Assembly (NCBI GenBank): GCA_964511645.1
Contig: CAZEGV010000005.1
Location: 1-64,000 of the forward strand
DNA from: CAZEGV01 sp964511645
GTDB lineage: Bacteria > Bacteroidota > Bacteroidia > Cytophagales > JAAEPT01
Length of the DNA: 64,000 nt
Reading direction: 5' to 3'
Shown: positions 35,544-45,213 of the stretch, in pieces
Layout of the letters: each line of letters starts with the position of its first letter
How positions within the stretch are numbered: position 1 is the stretch's first letter
Notes under the pieces: generated by a model
The model's input: the letters and a program-made list of their open reading frames with translations, nothing else
Databases searched by the model: none
Told to the model about the DNA's origin: nothing
Position numbers and translations under genes: made by a program

Positions 35544-35831
35544 ATGAAATTACAAATCAGTTCTTTAAAATTTGATGCCGACGAAAAACTTCTTGACTAC
35601 ATCCAAAAAAAAACAGACAAACTAGAAACTTTTCATGATAAAATCATTGACGGGGAAGTTAGTCTCAAGCTTAATAAAAATGAAATGAGAGAAAACAAAA
35701 CCGTTGATTTAAAAGTAAGAATCCCTGGTGCATCATTATTTGCCAGCGAGCAAAAAGCATCTTTTGAAGCAGCAACAGAAGAAGCTGTAGAATCTATCAG
35801 AAGACAATTAAGAAAACAAAAAGGGAAATAA
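35544..35831 (+). CDS. hpf: Ribosome hibernation promoting factor, short form
   Basis: The 95-residue protein is a single S30AE/YfiA-type domain with no C-terminal extension: MKLQISSLKFDADEKLLDYIQKKTDKLETFHD, then VDLKVRIPGASLFASEQKASFEAATEEAVESIRRQLRKQKGK. Such factors bind the 30S decoding centre when growth slows. Last gene of the rpsU-xerC-hpf unit. In many relatives tRNAs and tuf follow; here a terminator and fbaA do. Confidence 0.92.
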   Translation: MKLQISSLKFDADEKLLDYIQKKTDKLETFHDKIIDGEVSLKLNKNEMRENKTVDLKVRIPGASLFASEQKASFEAATEEAVESIRRQLRKQKGK

Positions 35832-35851
35832 ACACAACGATTTTACAAACT

Positions 35852-35881
35852 AAAAAAGGCTTCCAAATGGAAGCCTTTTTT
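35852..35881. terminator. Bidirectional terminator between hpf and fbaA
   Basis: A perfect stem AAAAAAGGCTTCC / GGAAGCCTTTTTT with an AAAT loop lies between the two convergent genes, with T runs on either strand. Confidence 0.85.
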
Positions 35882-35906
35882 ATTAATTTTATTTTTATCT
35901 AATCAA

Positions 35907-36989
35907 TTATCCTTGATTAGTATTCACATTGTTCAATTCTTCAAATGTACGTTTAAGGCGAATCACAAAAGCTTCTTCTGCTTTTCTTAACCAAGCACGT
36001 GGGTCATAGAATTTCTTATTTGGCTCATCAGCAGCATTAGGGTTACCAATTTGAGCTTGTAAGAAATCGTGGTTTGTAGCTTCATAAGCTCTAACACCAT
36101 CCCAAGTAGCCCATTGCATATCCGTATCAATGTTCATTTTGATACTTCCGTAAGAAATAGCTTCTCTGATTTCATCAACTGTAGAGCCTGAACCACCGTG
36201 GAATACAAAATTCACTGGTTTCTCTCCTATACCAAATTTTTCTTGAATGTATTTTTGAGAATTATCTAAAATAGTTGGAGTCAACTTTACATTACCTGGC
36301 TTATACACACCATGTACGTTACCAAATGATGCCGCAATAGTAAAGTTTGGACTTACTTCTAATAATTCTTTATAAGAATAAGCAACTTCTTCTGGCTGAG
36401 TATATAGTTTAGAATCATCTACTTCAGAGTTATCTACACCATCTTCTTCACCACCTGTGATACCTAGTTCTATTTCTAAAGTCATCCCCATCTTAGACAT
36501 ACGCTCTAAGTATCCTTTACAGATAGAAATATTTTCTTCTAATGGTTCTTCAGATAAATCAATCATATGAGAAGAAAACAAAGGCTTACCTGTTGCTGCA
36601 AATTCTTTTTCTGAAGCGTCAAGAAGACCGTCAATCCAAGGAAGTAATTTTTTAGCACAATGATCAGTATGTAAGATAACTGTTACACCATACGCTTTAG
36701 CTAATTCATGTACATGCTTAGCACCAGAGATAGATCCTAATATTGCTCTCGTATGAGAATCAACATCTAAGCCTTTACCAGCATAAAACTGTCCACCACC
36801 ATTAGAAAACTGGATGATAACAAGAGAATTTAACTTTGCAGCTGTTTCTAATACTGCATTTATAGAATTTGTACCTATTACGTTAACCGCAGGAAGTGCA
36901 AAATTATTTGCCTTAGCATAAGCAAAAATTTCTGATACTGTTTCCCCAGTAGCTACACCAGGCTTAAATTTTGTGTTTACTGCACTCAT
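35907..36989 (-). CDS. fbaA: Class II fructose-bisphosphate aldolase
   Basis: This zinc aldolase splits fructose 1,6-bisphosphate in glycolysis and works in reverse in gluconeogenesis. The 360-residue protein is of the long class IIA form. It has the metal ligands in LHTDHCAKKLLPW (His-x2-His), the SHMIDLSEE stretch, NVHGVYKPGNVKL, and VFHGGSGSTVDEI. Monocistronic. Confidence 0.95.
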   Translation of the reverse strand: MSAVNTKFKPGVATGETVSEIFAYAKANNFALPAVNVIGTNSINAVLETAAKLNSLVIIQFSNGGGQFYAGKGLDVDSHTRAILGSISGAKHVHELAKAYGVTVILHTDHCAKKLLPWIDGLLDASEKEFAATGKPLFSSHMIDLSEEPLEENISICKGYLERMSKMGMTLEIELGITGGEEDGVDNSEVDDSKLYTQPEEVAYSYKELLEVSPNFTIAASFGNVHGVYKPGNVKLTPTILDNSQKYIQEKFGIGEKPVNFVFHGGSGSTVDEIREAISYGSIKMNIDTDMQWATWDGVRAYEATNHDFLQAQIGNPNAADEPNKKFYDPRAWLRKAEEAFVIRLKRTFEELNNVNTNQG

Positions 36990-37128
36990 GATTGTAATGT
37001 TTATTTAATTTACTAAGCAACAAAAATAAACTATATTAAGCTAATCCCAAAAATAGAACAGAATTATATTATCCTATAAGCCAGTATTTACCCACAACAC
37101 CCCCCACCATAATTGATTAAGGATATTA

Positions 37129-38433
37129 TCACCCATTTTTTAATAACCAGTCTTTAAATTCTCCAAAATCTTTAGACATCGGAATTGATACTTTTTCTTT
37201 ATTAACAATATCCTTAAGCCTCTTAGGCAGTTCTATTTCTTCTCCTATTACATCTTCTATAATGTCTGCAAACTTAGATGGGTGAGCGGTAGACAAGAAA
37301 ACACCATTTCCATCAAAGCCACTTTCTTTCATATAATCACTTAATCCTAAAAATGCAACTGCTGTATGAGGACACATTATATACCCTGTCTTATCATATA
37401 CCTTTTTTACCGCATAAAGCGTAATTTCATCATTATATGATTTTCCTGTCACTTTACTTTTCGCAAGAGCATAATCATTGCCATGCAAAGCCAAAAAGCG
37501 AGAAAAGTTACTAGGATTACCTACATCCATAGCGTTGGAAACGGTAGCAACAGAAGGCTGAGGCTCAAACAAGCCTGTTTTCAAGTAACTAGGTACAATA
37601 TCATTGGCATTAGTTGCTACTACAAAATGGTCAAAAGGCAAGCCCATTTCACGAGCAATCATACCTCCACAGATATTTCCAAAATTACCACTCGGCACAC
37701 AAAACACTGTTTTCTTATTTGTTTTTTTTAACCTAGAATAAGCATAAGCATAATAAAAGGACTGAGGAATTAATCGAGCAATATTAATTGAATTAGCAGA
37801 ACTAAGGTTTAGCTTTTCATTTAACTCTTTATCCAAAAAAGCCTGTTTCACTAATGCTTGGCAATCATCAAAAACACCATCTATTTCTAAGGCTGTAATG
37901 TTTTTTCCTAAAGTCGTTAATTGTTTTTCTTGATTAAGAGATACTTTTCCAGATGGATAAAGAATAGTTACCTTAATACCTTTAGCATCTAAAAAACCTT
38001 GTGCCACAGCACTCCCTGTGTCTCCAGAGGTTGCCACCAGAATATTAATCTCTTTATCTTCTTTTTGTAAATAATAAGACATCAAACGTGACATAAACCT
38101 AGCTCCAAAATCCTTAAACGCTAGTGAGGGTCCGTGAAAAAGTTCTAGGCAAAACATTTTGTCTGTAACAGGAATTAAAGGTGCGTCAAAATCAATCGCA
38201 TCTTTGATGATCTCAGCAATATCCTCATCTGGAATCTCTCCTTGTATTAATGTTTTCGTAATCTCGTATGCAATAGTTTGAAAATCATATTTTTCAATAT
38301 TTTCAATAAACTCTTTATCCAATTTTGGGATTGTAGTAGGCATATACAAACCATTGTCCGCAGGTAAACCCTGAAAAACTGCTTGCTTTAAATTCACATT
38401 CTCAACCTTTCCGTTCGTACTATATAATTCCAT
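37129..38433 (-). CDS. thrC: Threonine synthase
   Basis: ThrC is a PLP enzyme that converts phosphohomoserine to threonine. The 434-residue sequence has the PLP lysine in GPSLAFKDFGARF, the ATSGDTGSAVAQG phosphate loop, VPSGNFGNICGG, and an N-terminal YSTNGKVENVNLKQAVFQGL typical of the family. Last gene of thrA-thrB-thrC; its start overlaps the thrB stop by one base. Confidence 0.96.
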   Translation of the reverse strand: MELYSTNGKVENVNLKQAVFQGLPADNGLYMPTTIPKLDKEFIENIEKYDFQTIAYEITKTLIQGEIPDEDIAEIIKDAIDFDAPLIPVTDKMFCLELFHGPSLAFKDFGARFMSRLMSYYLQKEDKEINILVATSGDTGSAVAQGFLDAKGIKVTILYPSGKVSLNQEKQLTTLGKNITALEIDGVFDDCQALVKQAFLDKELNEKLNLSSANSINIARLIPQSFYYAYAYSRLKKTNKKTVFCVPSGNFGNICGGMIAREMGLPFDHFVVATNANDIVPSYLKTGLFEPQPSVATVSNAMDVGNPSNFSRFLALHGNDYALAKSKVTGKSYNDEITLYAVKKVYDKTGYIMCPHTAVAFLGLSDYMKESGFDGNGVFLSTAHPSKFADIIEDVIGEEIELPKRLKDIVNKEKVSIPMSKDFGEFKDWLLKNG

Positions 38434-39365
38434 TATTTCATGATTTTAGGTCCTTCCGAGTTTACTTTACTAATAAACACTTCACTTTTTATATTAAGCT
38501 CATTATACACCGAACTCATTTTTCTTCCTATTTTTTTGGCTATTGCCAAATCTGTGCTTAACGCAAAAATTGACGGCCCACTACCTGATATACTACAACC
38601 TAATGCACCTGCCCTTAATGCTTCTGCCTTGGCTAAATCAAATCCTGGGATTAACAATGAACGAATAGGTTCTACAATATTATCTGTAAGCGATCTACCA
38701 ATAAGTTCATAATCTTCACGATAAATTCCTGAGATTAAGCCACCAAGGTTACCCCATTGACTTACAGCATCTTTCAATTCTATTTGTTTCCTTAAGATGT
38801 TTCTAGCATCTTTTGTCTTCACTTCTATATGAGGATGAATAATAGTAGCGTGTAATTTGTTAGGCGTTGGTAATTGCACAATATCTAACGGATTATAACT
38901 TCTCACTAACACAAAACCTCCCATCAAGGCAGGAGCTACATTATCTGCATGAGCTGACCCACAAGCTAGACGTTCGCCTTCCATCGCAAACCGAAGTAAG
39001 TCAACCTGATCAAGAGGTTTACCCAAAAGCTCATTTAGGGCATAAACCCCTACTACCGAACTAGCGGCACTAGAGCCTAATCCACTCTTTAGTGGCATTC
39101 CTTTTCTCAAAGCAATTTTAACCCCTAATTGCTCTTCTCCAATTGCTTTTAAATATTCCGAAATCACTAAACTTACCGTGTTTTGACTCGCTTCTAAAGG
39201 TAATTTTCCTTCATCCCCAGTAATCGACTCAATAATAATCCCTGGCTCATCTGCTAGTGTGATAGTAACACTATCACCGGGTTGCTCCACAGCAAAACCT
39301 AATACATCAAAACCACAAGCTACATTAGCTACAGTAGCGGGAGCAAATGCTTGAATGCTTTTCAT
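38433..39365 (-). CDS. thrB: Homoserine kinase
   Basis: ThrB is a GHMP kinase that phosphorylates homoserine. The 310 residues show the N-terminal FAPATVANVACGFDVLGFAV, the ATP-binding loop PLKSGLGSSAASSV, and GCSISGSGPSIFAL. It is joined to thrA and thrC by one-base TAATG overlaps, a tightly coupled operon. Confidence 0.96.
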   Translation of the reverse strand: MKSIQAFAPATVANVACGFDVLGFAVEQPGDSVTITLADEPGIIIESITGDEGKLPLEASQNTVSLVISEYLKAIGEEQLGVKIALRKGMPLKSGLGSSAASSVVGVYALNELLGKPLDQVDLLRFAMEGERLACGSAHADNVAPALMGGFVLVRSYNPLDIVQLPTPNKLHATIIHPHIEVKTKDARNILRKQIELKDAVSQWGNLGGLISGIYREDYELIGRSLTDNIVEPIRSLLIPGFDLAKAEALRAGALGCSISGSGPSIFALSTDLAIAKKIGRKMSSVYNELNIKSEVFISKVNSEGPKIMK

Positions 39366-41818
39366 TAATAATTATTTATTTTAATAATATCAGCAAATAC
39401 TCCAGCAGCAGTCACCTCTGCACCAGCACCTGGACCTTGTATCACCAAAGGGTTCGTTTCATAACGTTTTGTAGTAAACGAAATCATGTTATCACTTCCT
39501 GCCAAACCAAACAATGGGTGATTTGGCTCAATAGTTTGTAAACTCACATTACATTTACCTTCTTTTAATGATGCTATAAAGCATAATTTTGCTTGTTTTT
39601 CTTTTGCTACTTTCGCTAAATCGTCAAAAATCTTATTATTTTTTTCTAACTCTATCCAAAACTCATCCACCGATTTTGCATCTATACAAGCCTTAGGTAA
39701 TGGGTTTTGAACATTTATATCTTTAGGTTCTAAAGCTAATCCTGACTCACGAGCCAAAATCAAAATCTTTCTAGCTACATCCATCCCGTTAAGATCATCA
39801 CGAGGGTCTGGCTCAGTAAAACCTAGCTCTTTGGCTTGTAACACCACATCCTTAAACGAAGTAGAACCATCATATGTATTAAAAATATATGACAATGACC
39901 CTGATAAAACTCCTTCTACCTTAATAATTTCATCACCACTATTAACCAAATCTTGCAATGTACCAATAATAGGCAGTCCTGCTCCCACATTAGTTTCATA
40001 CATGAACTTCACTCCTCTTCTAGCAGCAGTATCTTTAAGCGTATTATACAAAGAGTACTCACTAGAGTTTGCCACCTTATTTGGAGTTACGATGGCAATA
40101 CTCGCATCTAGTATTTGTTCGTAGTATTTTGTAATTTCTTTATTTGAAGTATTGTCTACAAAAACAGAATTAGGCAAATCCAATTCTATCATCTTCTCAA
40201 CGAAGATATCTAAAGACATATCCCCAGACACTTTCTCTAAATCGGTTTTCCAGTTACTTAAATCAATCCCATCCTCATTCAATAACATCTGACGACTATT
40301 TGCAATTGTAATCAAGCGAATATCTAAAGCTTTATTTGTTTTGAGGTACTGATGTTGATCTTTGATTTGTTCCAACAAAGCAGAACCAATAAGCCCTGGC
40401 CCTACCATAAACAGATTTAATGTACGAGTACTAGACAAAAAGAATGCATCATGTAATGTATTCAATGCCTTAGAAACCTGCTCTTTATCAATCACAGTCG
40501 ATATATTCAGCTCTGATGAGCCTTGTGCTATTGCTGTAATATTAATTCCATTTCTACCTAATGCCGAAAACATAATCCCCGAAATACCAGGCGTTTGACT
40601 CATATTTTCACCAATAATCGCAATTACGGCTAATTTTTTCACAACTAAAACCTTATCCAATCTCCCTGCTGCAATTTCAAATTCAAATTCTTCTTCTATT
40701 GCTTGCTTTGCCCAATCTCCCTCTCCAGGTGCTACTGCAAAGGTGATAGAATGCTCAGAGGAAGCCTGTGTAATCATAATAATATTCGTTTGATTTTGTG
40801 CCAAACGATTGAATAATCTTGCCGAAAACCCTGAGACACCAATCATCCCACTACCCTGTACAGTAACTAAAGAAATATCATTGATAGAAGAAATACCTTT
40901 TACACGCATTCTCTGAACTTCACCACTTTTGTCACTAATCAAAGTTCCTGCATAGCTAGGATTAAACGTATTTTTGATACGAATAGGAATACGTTTTGCA
41001 AAAACTGGTTGTAATGTCGGTGGATAAATTACTTTTGCTCCAAAATGCGACATTTCCATTGCTTCGCTATAAGTGATAGCATCTAAACTAAAAGCATTTT
41101 TGACTTTACGAGGATCTGCCGTCATCACACCGTCTACATCTGTCCAAATCTCATTTACTTCCGCATCCAATGCTGCTGCAAATATAGAGGCTGTATAATC
41201 AGAACCTCCTCGTCCCAAGGTAGTCGTAACTCCTTTGTCGTCCGAAGAAATGAATCCTGTAACAAAATTTATTTTTTTCGTGTCTTTTATAAGTGTTTTT
41301 ATGTTTTTATTCGTTTCCACGAAATTCACTTTTGCTCCACAAAAATTACTATCTGTTTTTATAACTTCTCTAGCATCTACAAACTTACTGTTTAATCCTT
41401 TTTCTTTGGCTGCCGCCGAAATAATAAAAACGCTCAACTGTTCCCCAAAACTAAGTACTGCATCTTGAGTACGTTCAGAAAGTTCCCCTAACAAAAACAC
41501 ACCTTGTAGATAGTCTTCTAGCTCGTTAAGCTTTTGTTTGATATGAGCAAAAACATTACTTTGTGATTTCACATCAATCAAATCACGAATAACACTAATG
41601 TGTTTTTCTTCAAACTCTTTTAGTACTGACAAATAAGACTCATCTTGATTAGCCGCTTTTTCGCTCATCTCAACAAGCTTATTGGTTTGTCCTCCTACTG
41701 CTGAAAAAATTGCTACAAACTCAATGTTATCTTTATCATAGCTAGATAAAATAGCTAGTACTTTCTGAATATTCTCCGATGAACCAACAGAGGTTCCGCC
41801 AAACTTTAAAACTCTCAT
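39365..41818 (-). CDS. thrA: Bifunctional aspartokinase/homoserine dehydrogenase
   Basis: The protein catalyses the first and third steps from aspartate to threonine. The 817 residues run in order: aspartokinase (about 1-290: KFGGTSVGSSENI, TTLGRGGSDYTA, WTDVDGVMTADPRKV), two ACT-type regulatory domains (about 310-460), then homoserine dehydrogenase (about 465-817: VGPGLIGSALLEQI, NKVANS, YETNVGAGLPIIGT). ACT domains imply feedback by threonine. First gene of the operon. Confidence 0.97.
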   Translation of the reverse strand: MRVLKFGGTSVGSSENIQKVLAILSSYDKDNIEFVAIFSAVGGQTNKLVEMSEKAANQDESYLSVLKEFEEKHISVIRDLIDVKSQSNVFAHIKQKLNELEDYLQGVFLLGELSERTQDAVLSFGEQLSVFIISAAAKEKGLNSKFVDAREVIKTDSNFCGAKVNFVETNKNIKTLIKDTKKINFVTGFISSDDKGVTTTLGRGGSDYTASIFAAALDAEVNEIWTDVDGVMTADPRKVKNAFSLDAITYSEAMEMSHFGAKVIYPPTLQPVFAKRIPIRIKNTFNPSYAGTLISDKSGEVQRMRVKGISSINDISLVTVQGSGMIGVSGFSARLFNRLAQNQTNIIMITQASSEHSITFAVAPGEGDWAKQAIEEEFEFEIAAGRLDKVLVVKKLAVIAIIGENMSQTPGISGIMFSALGRNGINITAIAQGSSELNISTVIDKEQVSKALNTLHDAFFLSSTRTLNLFMVGPGLIGSALLEQIKDQHQYLKTNKALDIRLITIANSRQMLLNEDGIDLSNWKTDLEKVSGDMSLDIFVEKMIELDLPNSVFVDNTSNKEITKYYEQILDASIAIVTPNKVANSSEYSLYNTLKDTAARRGVKFMYETNVGAGLPIIGTLQDLVNSGDEIIKVEGVLSGSLSYIFNTYDGSTSFKDVVLQAKELGFTEPDPRDDLNGMDVARKILILARESGLALEPKDINVQNPLPKACIDAKSVDEFWIELEKNNKIFDDLAKVAKEKQAKLCFIASLKEGKCNVSLQTIEPNHPLFGLAGSDNMISFTTKRYETNPLVIQGPGAGAEVTAAGVFADIIKINNY

Positions 41819-41854
41819 AATCTTTTTTCTACGTTATAACACGCCTAATCTGAA

Positions 41855-41886
41855 CAAATATCGAAAATGTATGCTATAAGAACAAA
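41855..41886 (-). promoter_or_regulatory. Putative thr operon promoter
   Basis: On the minus strand TTTG (41886-41883), 20 bases, then GATATTTG (41862-41855) is one base off the TTTG-N20-TAnnTTTG pattern, about 37 bp before the thrA ATG. No leader peptide or attenuator hairpin was found. Confidence 0.4.
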
Positions 41887-41944
41887 ACAAATATGTTTTT
41901 CTAAAAAAATAAAATAACACAAGTTCTAAAATCACTCAATCAAC

Positions 41945-42724
41945 CTATTGATTAAAATACATCAAACTTGCCTTTTTCCCATCATACTCTACATAAGAGC
42001 AGGTTTTAAACCATTCACCAATGTTTATGTACTGACTACTCTCTGCAATATCTATTTCCATCGCAAGGTGGCGATGCCCAAATAAGTAATAATCAAAATG
42101 TTCTTTTGACTCTATTGTCTTACAAAACTGAATAAGGCTTTCTTTTTCTCCATAAAAAACTTCGTCTGCCTTACTGCTTTGAGACCGACTACTCTTAGAC
42201 CAATTAGTAGCAATACTGAAACCAATATATGGGTGTAAAAAGGCAAATAATCGTTGACAAACTTTATTACTAAAAACTGCTTTTATAAACTTATAGCTTT
42301 TATCCCCTGGGCCTAAGCCATCTCCATGTCCAATAAATATTTTTTGACTTCCTACTTGTAAGGTAATATTATCTCTAAAAACACGAATACCTAGTTCTTT
42401 TTCAAAATAATCGAACATCCACATATCGTGATTGCCTGTAAAAAAATAAACTGGAACTCCCTTATCTCTTAAAGATGCCAATTTACCCAAAATACGAATA
42501 TAACCCTTTGGGACAACATATTTATATTCAAACCAAAAATCAAAAATATCACCGACTAAAAATATCGCTTCAGCAGAATTTTCAATCTCATTTAACCACG
42601 TAATGATTTTATCTTCACGCTTCCTACTTTCTTCATAATTAGGAGATCCCAAGTGAAAGTCAGAAGCAAAGTATATTTTCTTTCCTTCCAACAAAGTATC
42701 AAATGTAAGAATCTCTTGGCTCAC
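41945..42724 (-). CDS. lpxH: UDP-2,3-diacylglucosamine diphosphatase
   Basis: LpxH is a calcineurin-like phosphoesterase that makes lipid X in lipid A synthesis. The 259-residue protein has all metal motifs: ASDFHLGSP, GDIFDFWFEYK, TGNHDMWM, GHGDGLGPGD and FGHRHLAME. It follows ftsH directly (their ends share one base) on the same strand. In E. coli FtsH controls lipid A synthesis by degrading LpxC, so the pairing may be meaningful, but that link is inference. Confidence 0.93.
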   Translation of the reverse strand: MSQEILTFDTLLEGKKIYFASDFHLGSPNYEESRKREDKIITWLNEIENSAEAIFLVGDIFDFWFEYKYVVPKGYIRILGKLASLRDKGVPVYFFTGNHDMWMFDYFEKELGIRVFRDNITLQVGSQKIFIGHGDGLGPGDKSYKFIKAVFSNKVCQRLFAFLHPYIGFSIATNWSKSSRSQSSKADEVFYGEKESLIQFCKTIESKEHFDYYLFGHRHLAMEIDIAESSQYINIGEWFKTCSYVEYDGKKASLMYFNQ

Positions 42725-44775
42725 TATACTACAGTATCAATACTTGACTCTGTATTAATCTTCTCTTCAACAAGCTTCTCTTCCTCTTGCTCTGTCACTG
42801 CTTCTTCAATATCAGATTTATTATCGGTAAACTGTTCGTATGTGGTAGCTTCTTCAAAAGGTCTTTTCCCTATTAATGTCACCAAATCAGCTTGGTATAA
42901 AACTTCTTTTTCGAGTAGTTGTTTTGCTAAAATCTCTAGTTTCTCTTTTTTACTCTCTAGTAATTCTATTGTACGCTTGTAGGCTGAGTCAATTATTTTC
43001 TTAACTTCTTCATCAATTATTTGTGCTGTTGCTTCAGAGTATGGTCTGGATGCAAATTCTGAGCGTTGAGCATCATAAAAAGAGATATGTCCTACTTTAT
43101 CATTCATACCATAAACGGTGACCATACTATAAGCTAGTTTGGTAATACGTTCTAAGTCATTTTGTGCTCCAGTTGAAATTTTATTAAAGAAAATTTCTTC
43201 CGCTGCTCTACCACCTAAAGTCATGCACATTGTGTCTAATAATTGTTCTGTTTGGTACAAAAACTGCTCTTTTGGTAAATACTGAGCATAACCTAAGGCC
43301 GCTACTCCACGAGGCACGATGCTTACTTTTACTAATGGGTCAGCATGTTCCAAATACCACCCAGCAATTGCATGTCCTGCTTCGTGATAAGCTACAATTT
43401 TCTTTTCTTCTGGTGAAATGATTTTGTTTTTCTTTTCTAAACCTCCAATACTACGGTCTATCGCATCTTGAAAGTCTTGCATATCTATTTTATCCTTGCT
43501 ATGACGTGCCGCTATCAATGCTGCTTCGTTACAAACATTCATAATTTCAGCTCCTGCAAAACCTGGAGTTTGAGCAGATAGCTTTTTAGCATCTACATCA
43601 CTGTTTAGTACAAGAGGTTTTAAATGTACTTTAAAGATAGCTTCTCTTCCAATAATATCGGGTTTATCAATACTAATTTGACGGTCAAACCTCCCTGGTC
43701 TCAATAGAGCAGGATCTAATACGTCTGGTCTATTGGTTGCTGCCAAAATAATAACAGCATTATCCGTTCCAAACCCATCCATCTCTACCAATAATGAATT
43801 CAGTGTATTTTCTCTTTCGTCATTCCCTCCTGGCATCTTACCACCGCTTCTTGACCTACCAATAGCATCAATCTCATCTATAAATATAATCGCCGATCCT
43901 TTTTCTTTTGCCTTCTTAAACAAATCACGCACACGAGCAGCTCCTACTCCTACAAACATCTCTACAAAGTCAGAACCTGATAATGAAAAGAAAGGCACCC
44001 CCGCTTCTCCTGCCACTGCTTTTGCTAGTAAAGTTTTACCTGTTCCTGGAGGTCCTACCAGTAATGCTCCTTTAGGGATTTTACCTCCTAGCTTAGTGAA
44101 TTTCTCTGGCGTTTTCAAGAACTCTACAATTTCCATCACCTCTTCTTTTGCTTCATCTAGTCCCGCTACATCTGCAAAGGTAATTTTGATTTTATTTTGT
44201 GCATCAAACAAGGCTGCTTTAGATTTTCCTATATTAAATATTTGTCCTCCTGGACCGCCAGCACCACCACCCATTCTTTTCATCAAAAACCAGAAAACGC
44301 CAACAAATAAAGCAATAGAAATCAATGGAGAAATATATGTAGAGTAATCTTCACGCATCTCTACTTCATAAGCAAAGTTTTTCTTGTCTGATTTTTTTTG
44401 CAACAGTACACTAACCCTGTTATCAAAACTCTCAGAAGAAGCAACTCTAAAAGTATAATGAGGAATTTCCACCCCCTTAATATTAGGCATTGTTTTCTCA
44501 CCCTCTTTTTTCTCTTCTGCTAAAAATTTTTTAGCTCCCTTTTCATTTAAGAACACTTCAGCTTGAAGCTGATTAGGAATGAAGATTAGCTTTTCAATAT
44601 TCCCTTCCTTTAAATCAGTATTAAAATCACTTTCTGATTTTTTTGCAATCCCCTTATCATTGAACATAAATAATGTAACAATAATAAACAATAGGGAAAC
44701 AATAATCCATATTTGGTAATTAGGCTTATCTCCAAGTGGCTTTTTAGGAATGATTTTTTTCTTTTTATCAGTCAT
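42724..44775 (-). CDS. ftsH: ATP-dependent zinc metalloprotease FtsH
   Basis: FtsH is a membrane-bound AAA+ protease for membrane and regulatory proteins. The 683 residues comprise a Lys-rich cytoplasmic start, two membrane helices (about 22-42 and 147-165) around a periplasmic domain, the AAA module with Walker A GPPGTGKT and second region of homology (NRPDVLDPALLRPGRFDR), and the zinc protease site HEAGH. The C-terminal 50 residues are Glu/Thr-rich. It overlaps rsfS by 8 bp. Confidence 0.97.
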   Translation of the reverse strand: MTDKKKKIIPKKPLGDKPNYQIWIIVSLLFIIVTLFMFNDKGIAKKSESDFNTDLKEGNIEKLIFIPNQLQAEVFLNEKGAKKFLAEEKKEGEKTMPNIKGVEIPHYTFRVASSESFDNRVSVLLQKKSDKKNFAYEVEMREDYSTYISPLISIALFVGVFWFLMKRMGGGAGGPGGQIFNIGKSKAALFDAQNKIKITFADVAGLDEAKEEVMEIVEFLKTPEKFTKLGGKIPKGALLVGPPGTGKTLLAKAVAGEAGVPFFSLSGSDFVEMFVGVGAARVRDLFKKAKEKGSAIIFIDEIDAIGRSRSGGKMPGGNDERENTLNSLLVEMDGFGTDNAVIILAATNRPDVLDPALLRPGRFDRQISIDKPDIIGREAIFKVHLKPLVLNSDVDAKKLSAQTPGFAGAEIMNVCNEAALIAARHSKDKIDMQDFQDAIDRSIGGLEKKNKIISPEEKKIVAYHEAGHAIAGWYLEHADPLVKVSIVPRGVAALGYAQYLPKEQFLYQTEQLLDTMCMTLGGRAAEEIFFNKISTGAQNDLERITKLAYSMVTVYGMNDKVGHISFYDAQRSEFASRPYSEATAQIIDEEVKKIIDSAYKRTIELLESKKEKLEILAKQLLEKEVLYQADLVTLIGKRPFEEATTYEQFTDNKSDIEEAVTEQEEEKLVEEKINTESSIDTVV

Positions 44776-45151
44776 TTACTTCTTTTTCTTCAATTTTAGT
44801 AATTTCGGCATCTCCCCAAAGCTGCTCTAGTGCGTAAAATTTACGGGCACTCTCTTTAAACACGTGTATAATAACATTTCCATAGTCTAACAAGATCCAC
44901 TCCCGATTAGTTCTACCCTCTACGGACATTGGCTCTTCATTGCATTCCTCGTTAAGTACTTTATCTACTGAAATTGACAAAGCATCCACATGGGTATCAG
45001 AAGACCCACTTGCTATAACAAAATAATCAGTAACACTATTTGGTGTGTTTTTAAGATTTATTAGTACTATTTCAATCCCTTTTTTATCTTGCAGACCTTT
45101 TACAGCATGCATGGCTAGTTCATCAGAACTTTTATATTGTATAATAGACAC
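44768..45151 (-). CDS. rsfS: Ribosomal silencing factor RsfS
   Basis: This 127-residue protein of the Iojap/RsfS family binds L14 and blocks subunit joining under low nutrients. The conserved core KGIEIVLINLKNTPNSVTDYFVIASGSSDTHVDALS and EWILLDYGNVIIHVF is intact. First gene of rsfS-ftsH-lpxH, divergent from birA across 62 bp. Confidence 0.94.
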   Translation of the reverse strand: MSIIQYKSSDELAMHAVKGLQDKKGIEIVLINLKNTPNSVTDYFVIASGSSDTHVDALSISVDKVLNEECNEEPMSVEGRTNREWILLDYGNVIIHVFKESARKFYALEQLWGDAEITKIEEKEVND

Positions 45152-45213
45152 GTAATCGTATATTTAAATGTAATTAGGCAAAAATATCAAATTACTAGGA
45201 CAATAAAGCATAT

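Noticed and set aside
41819..41944. Leader peptide or attenuator before thrA
   Set aside because: No Thr/Ile-rich short frame and no alternative hairpins were found; only a promoter-like pair is present.
43733..44347. 204-codon plus-strand open frame opposite ftsH
   Set aside because: It is the mirror of a strongly conserved AAA+ gene, with Ser/Pro-rich low-quality sequence and no domain.
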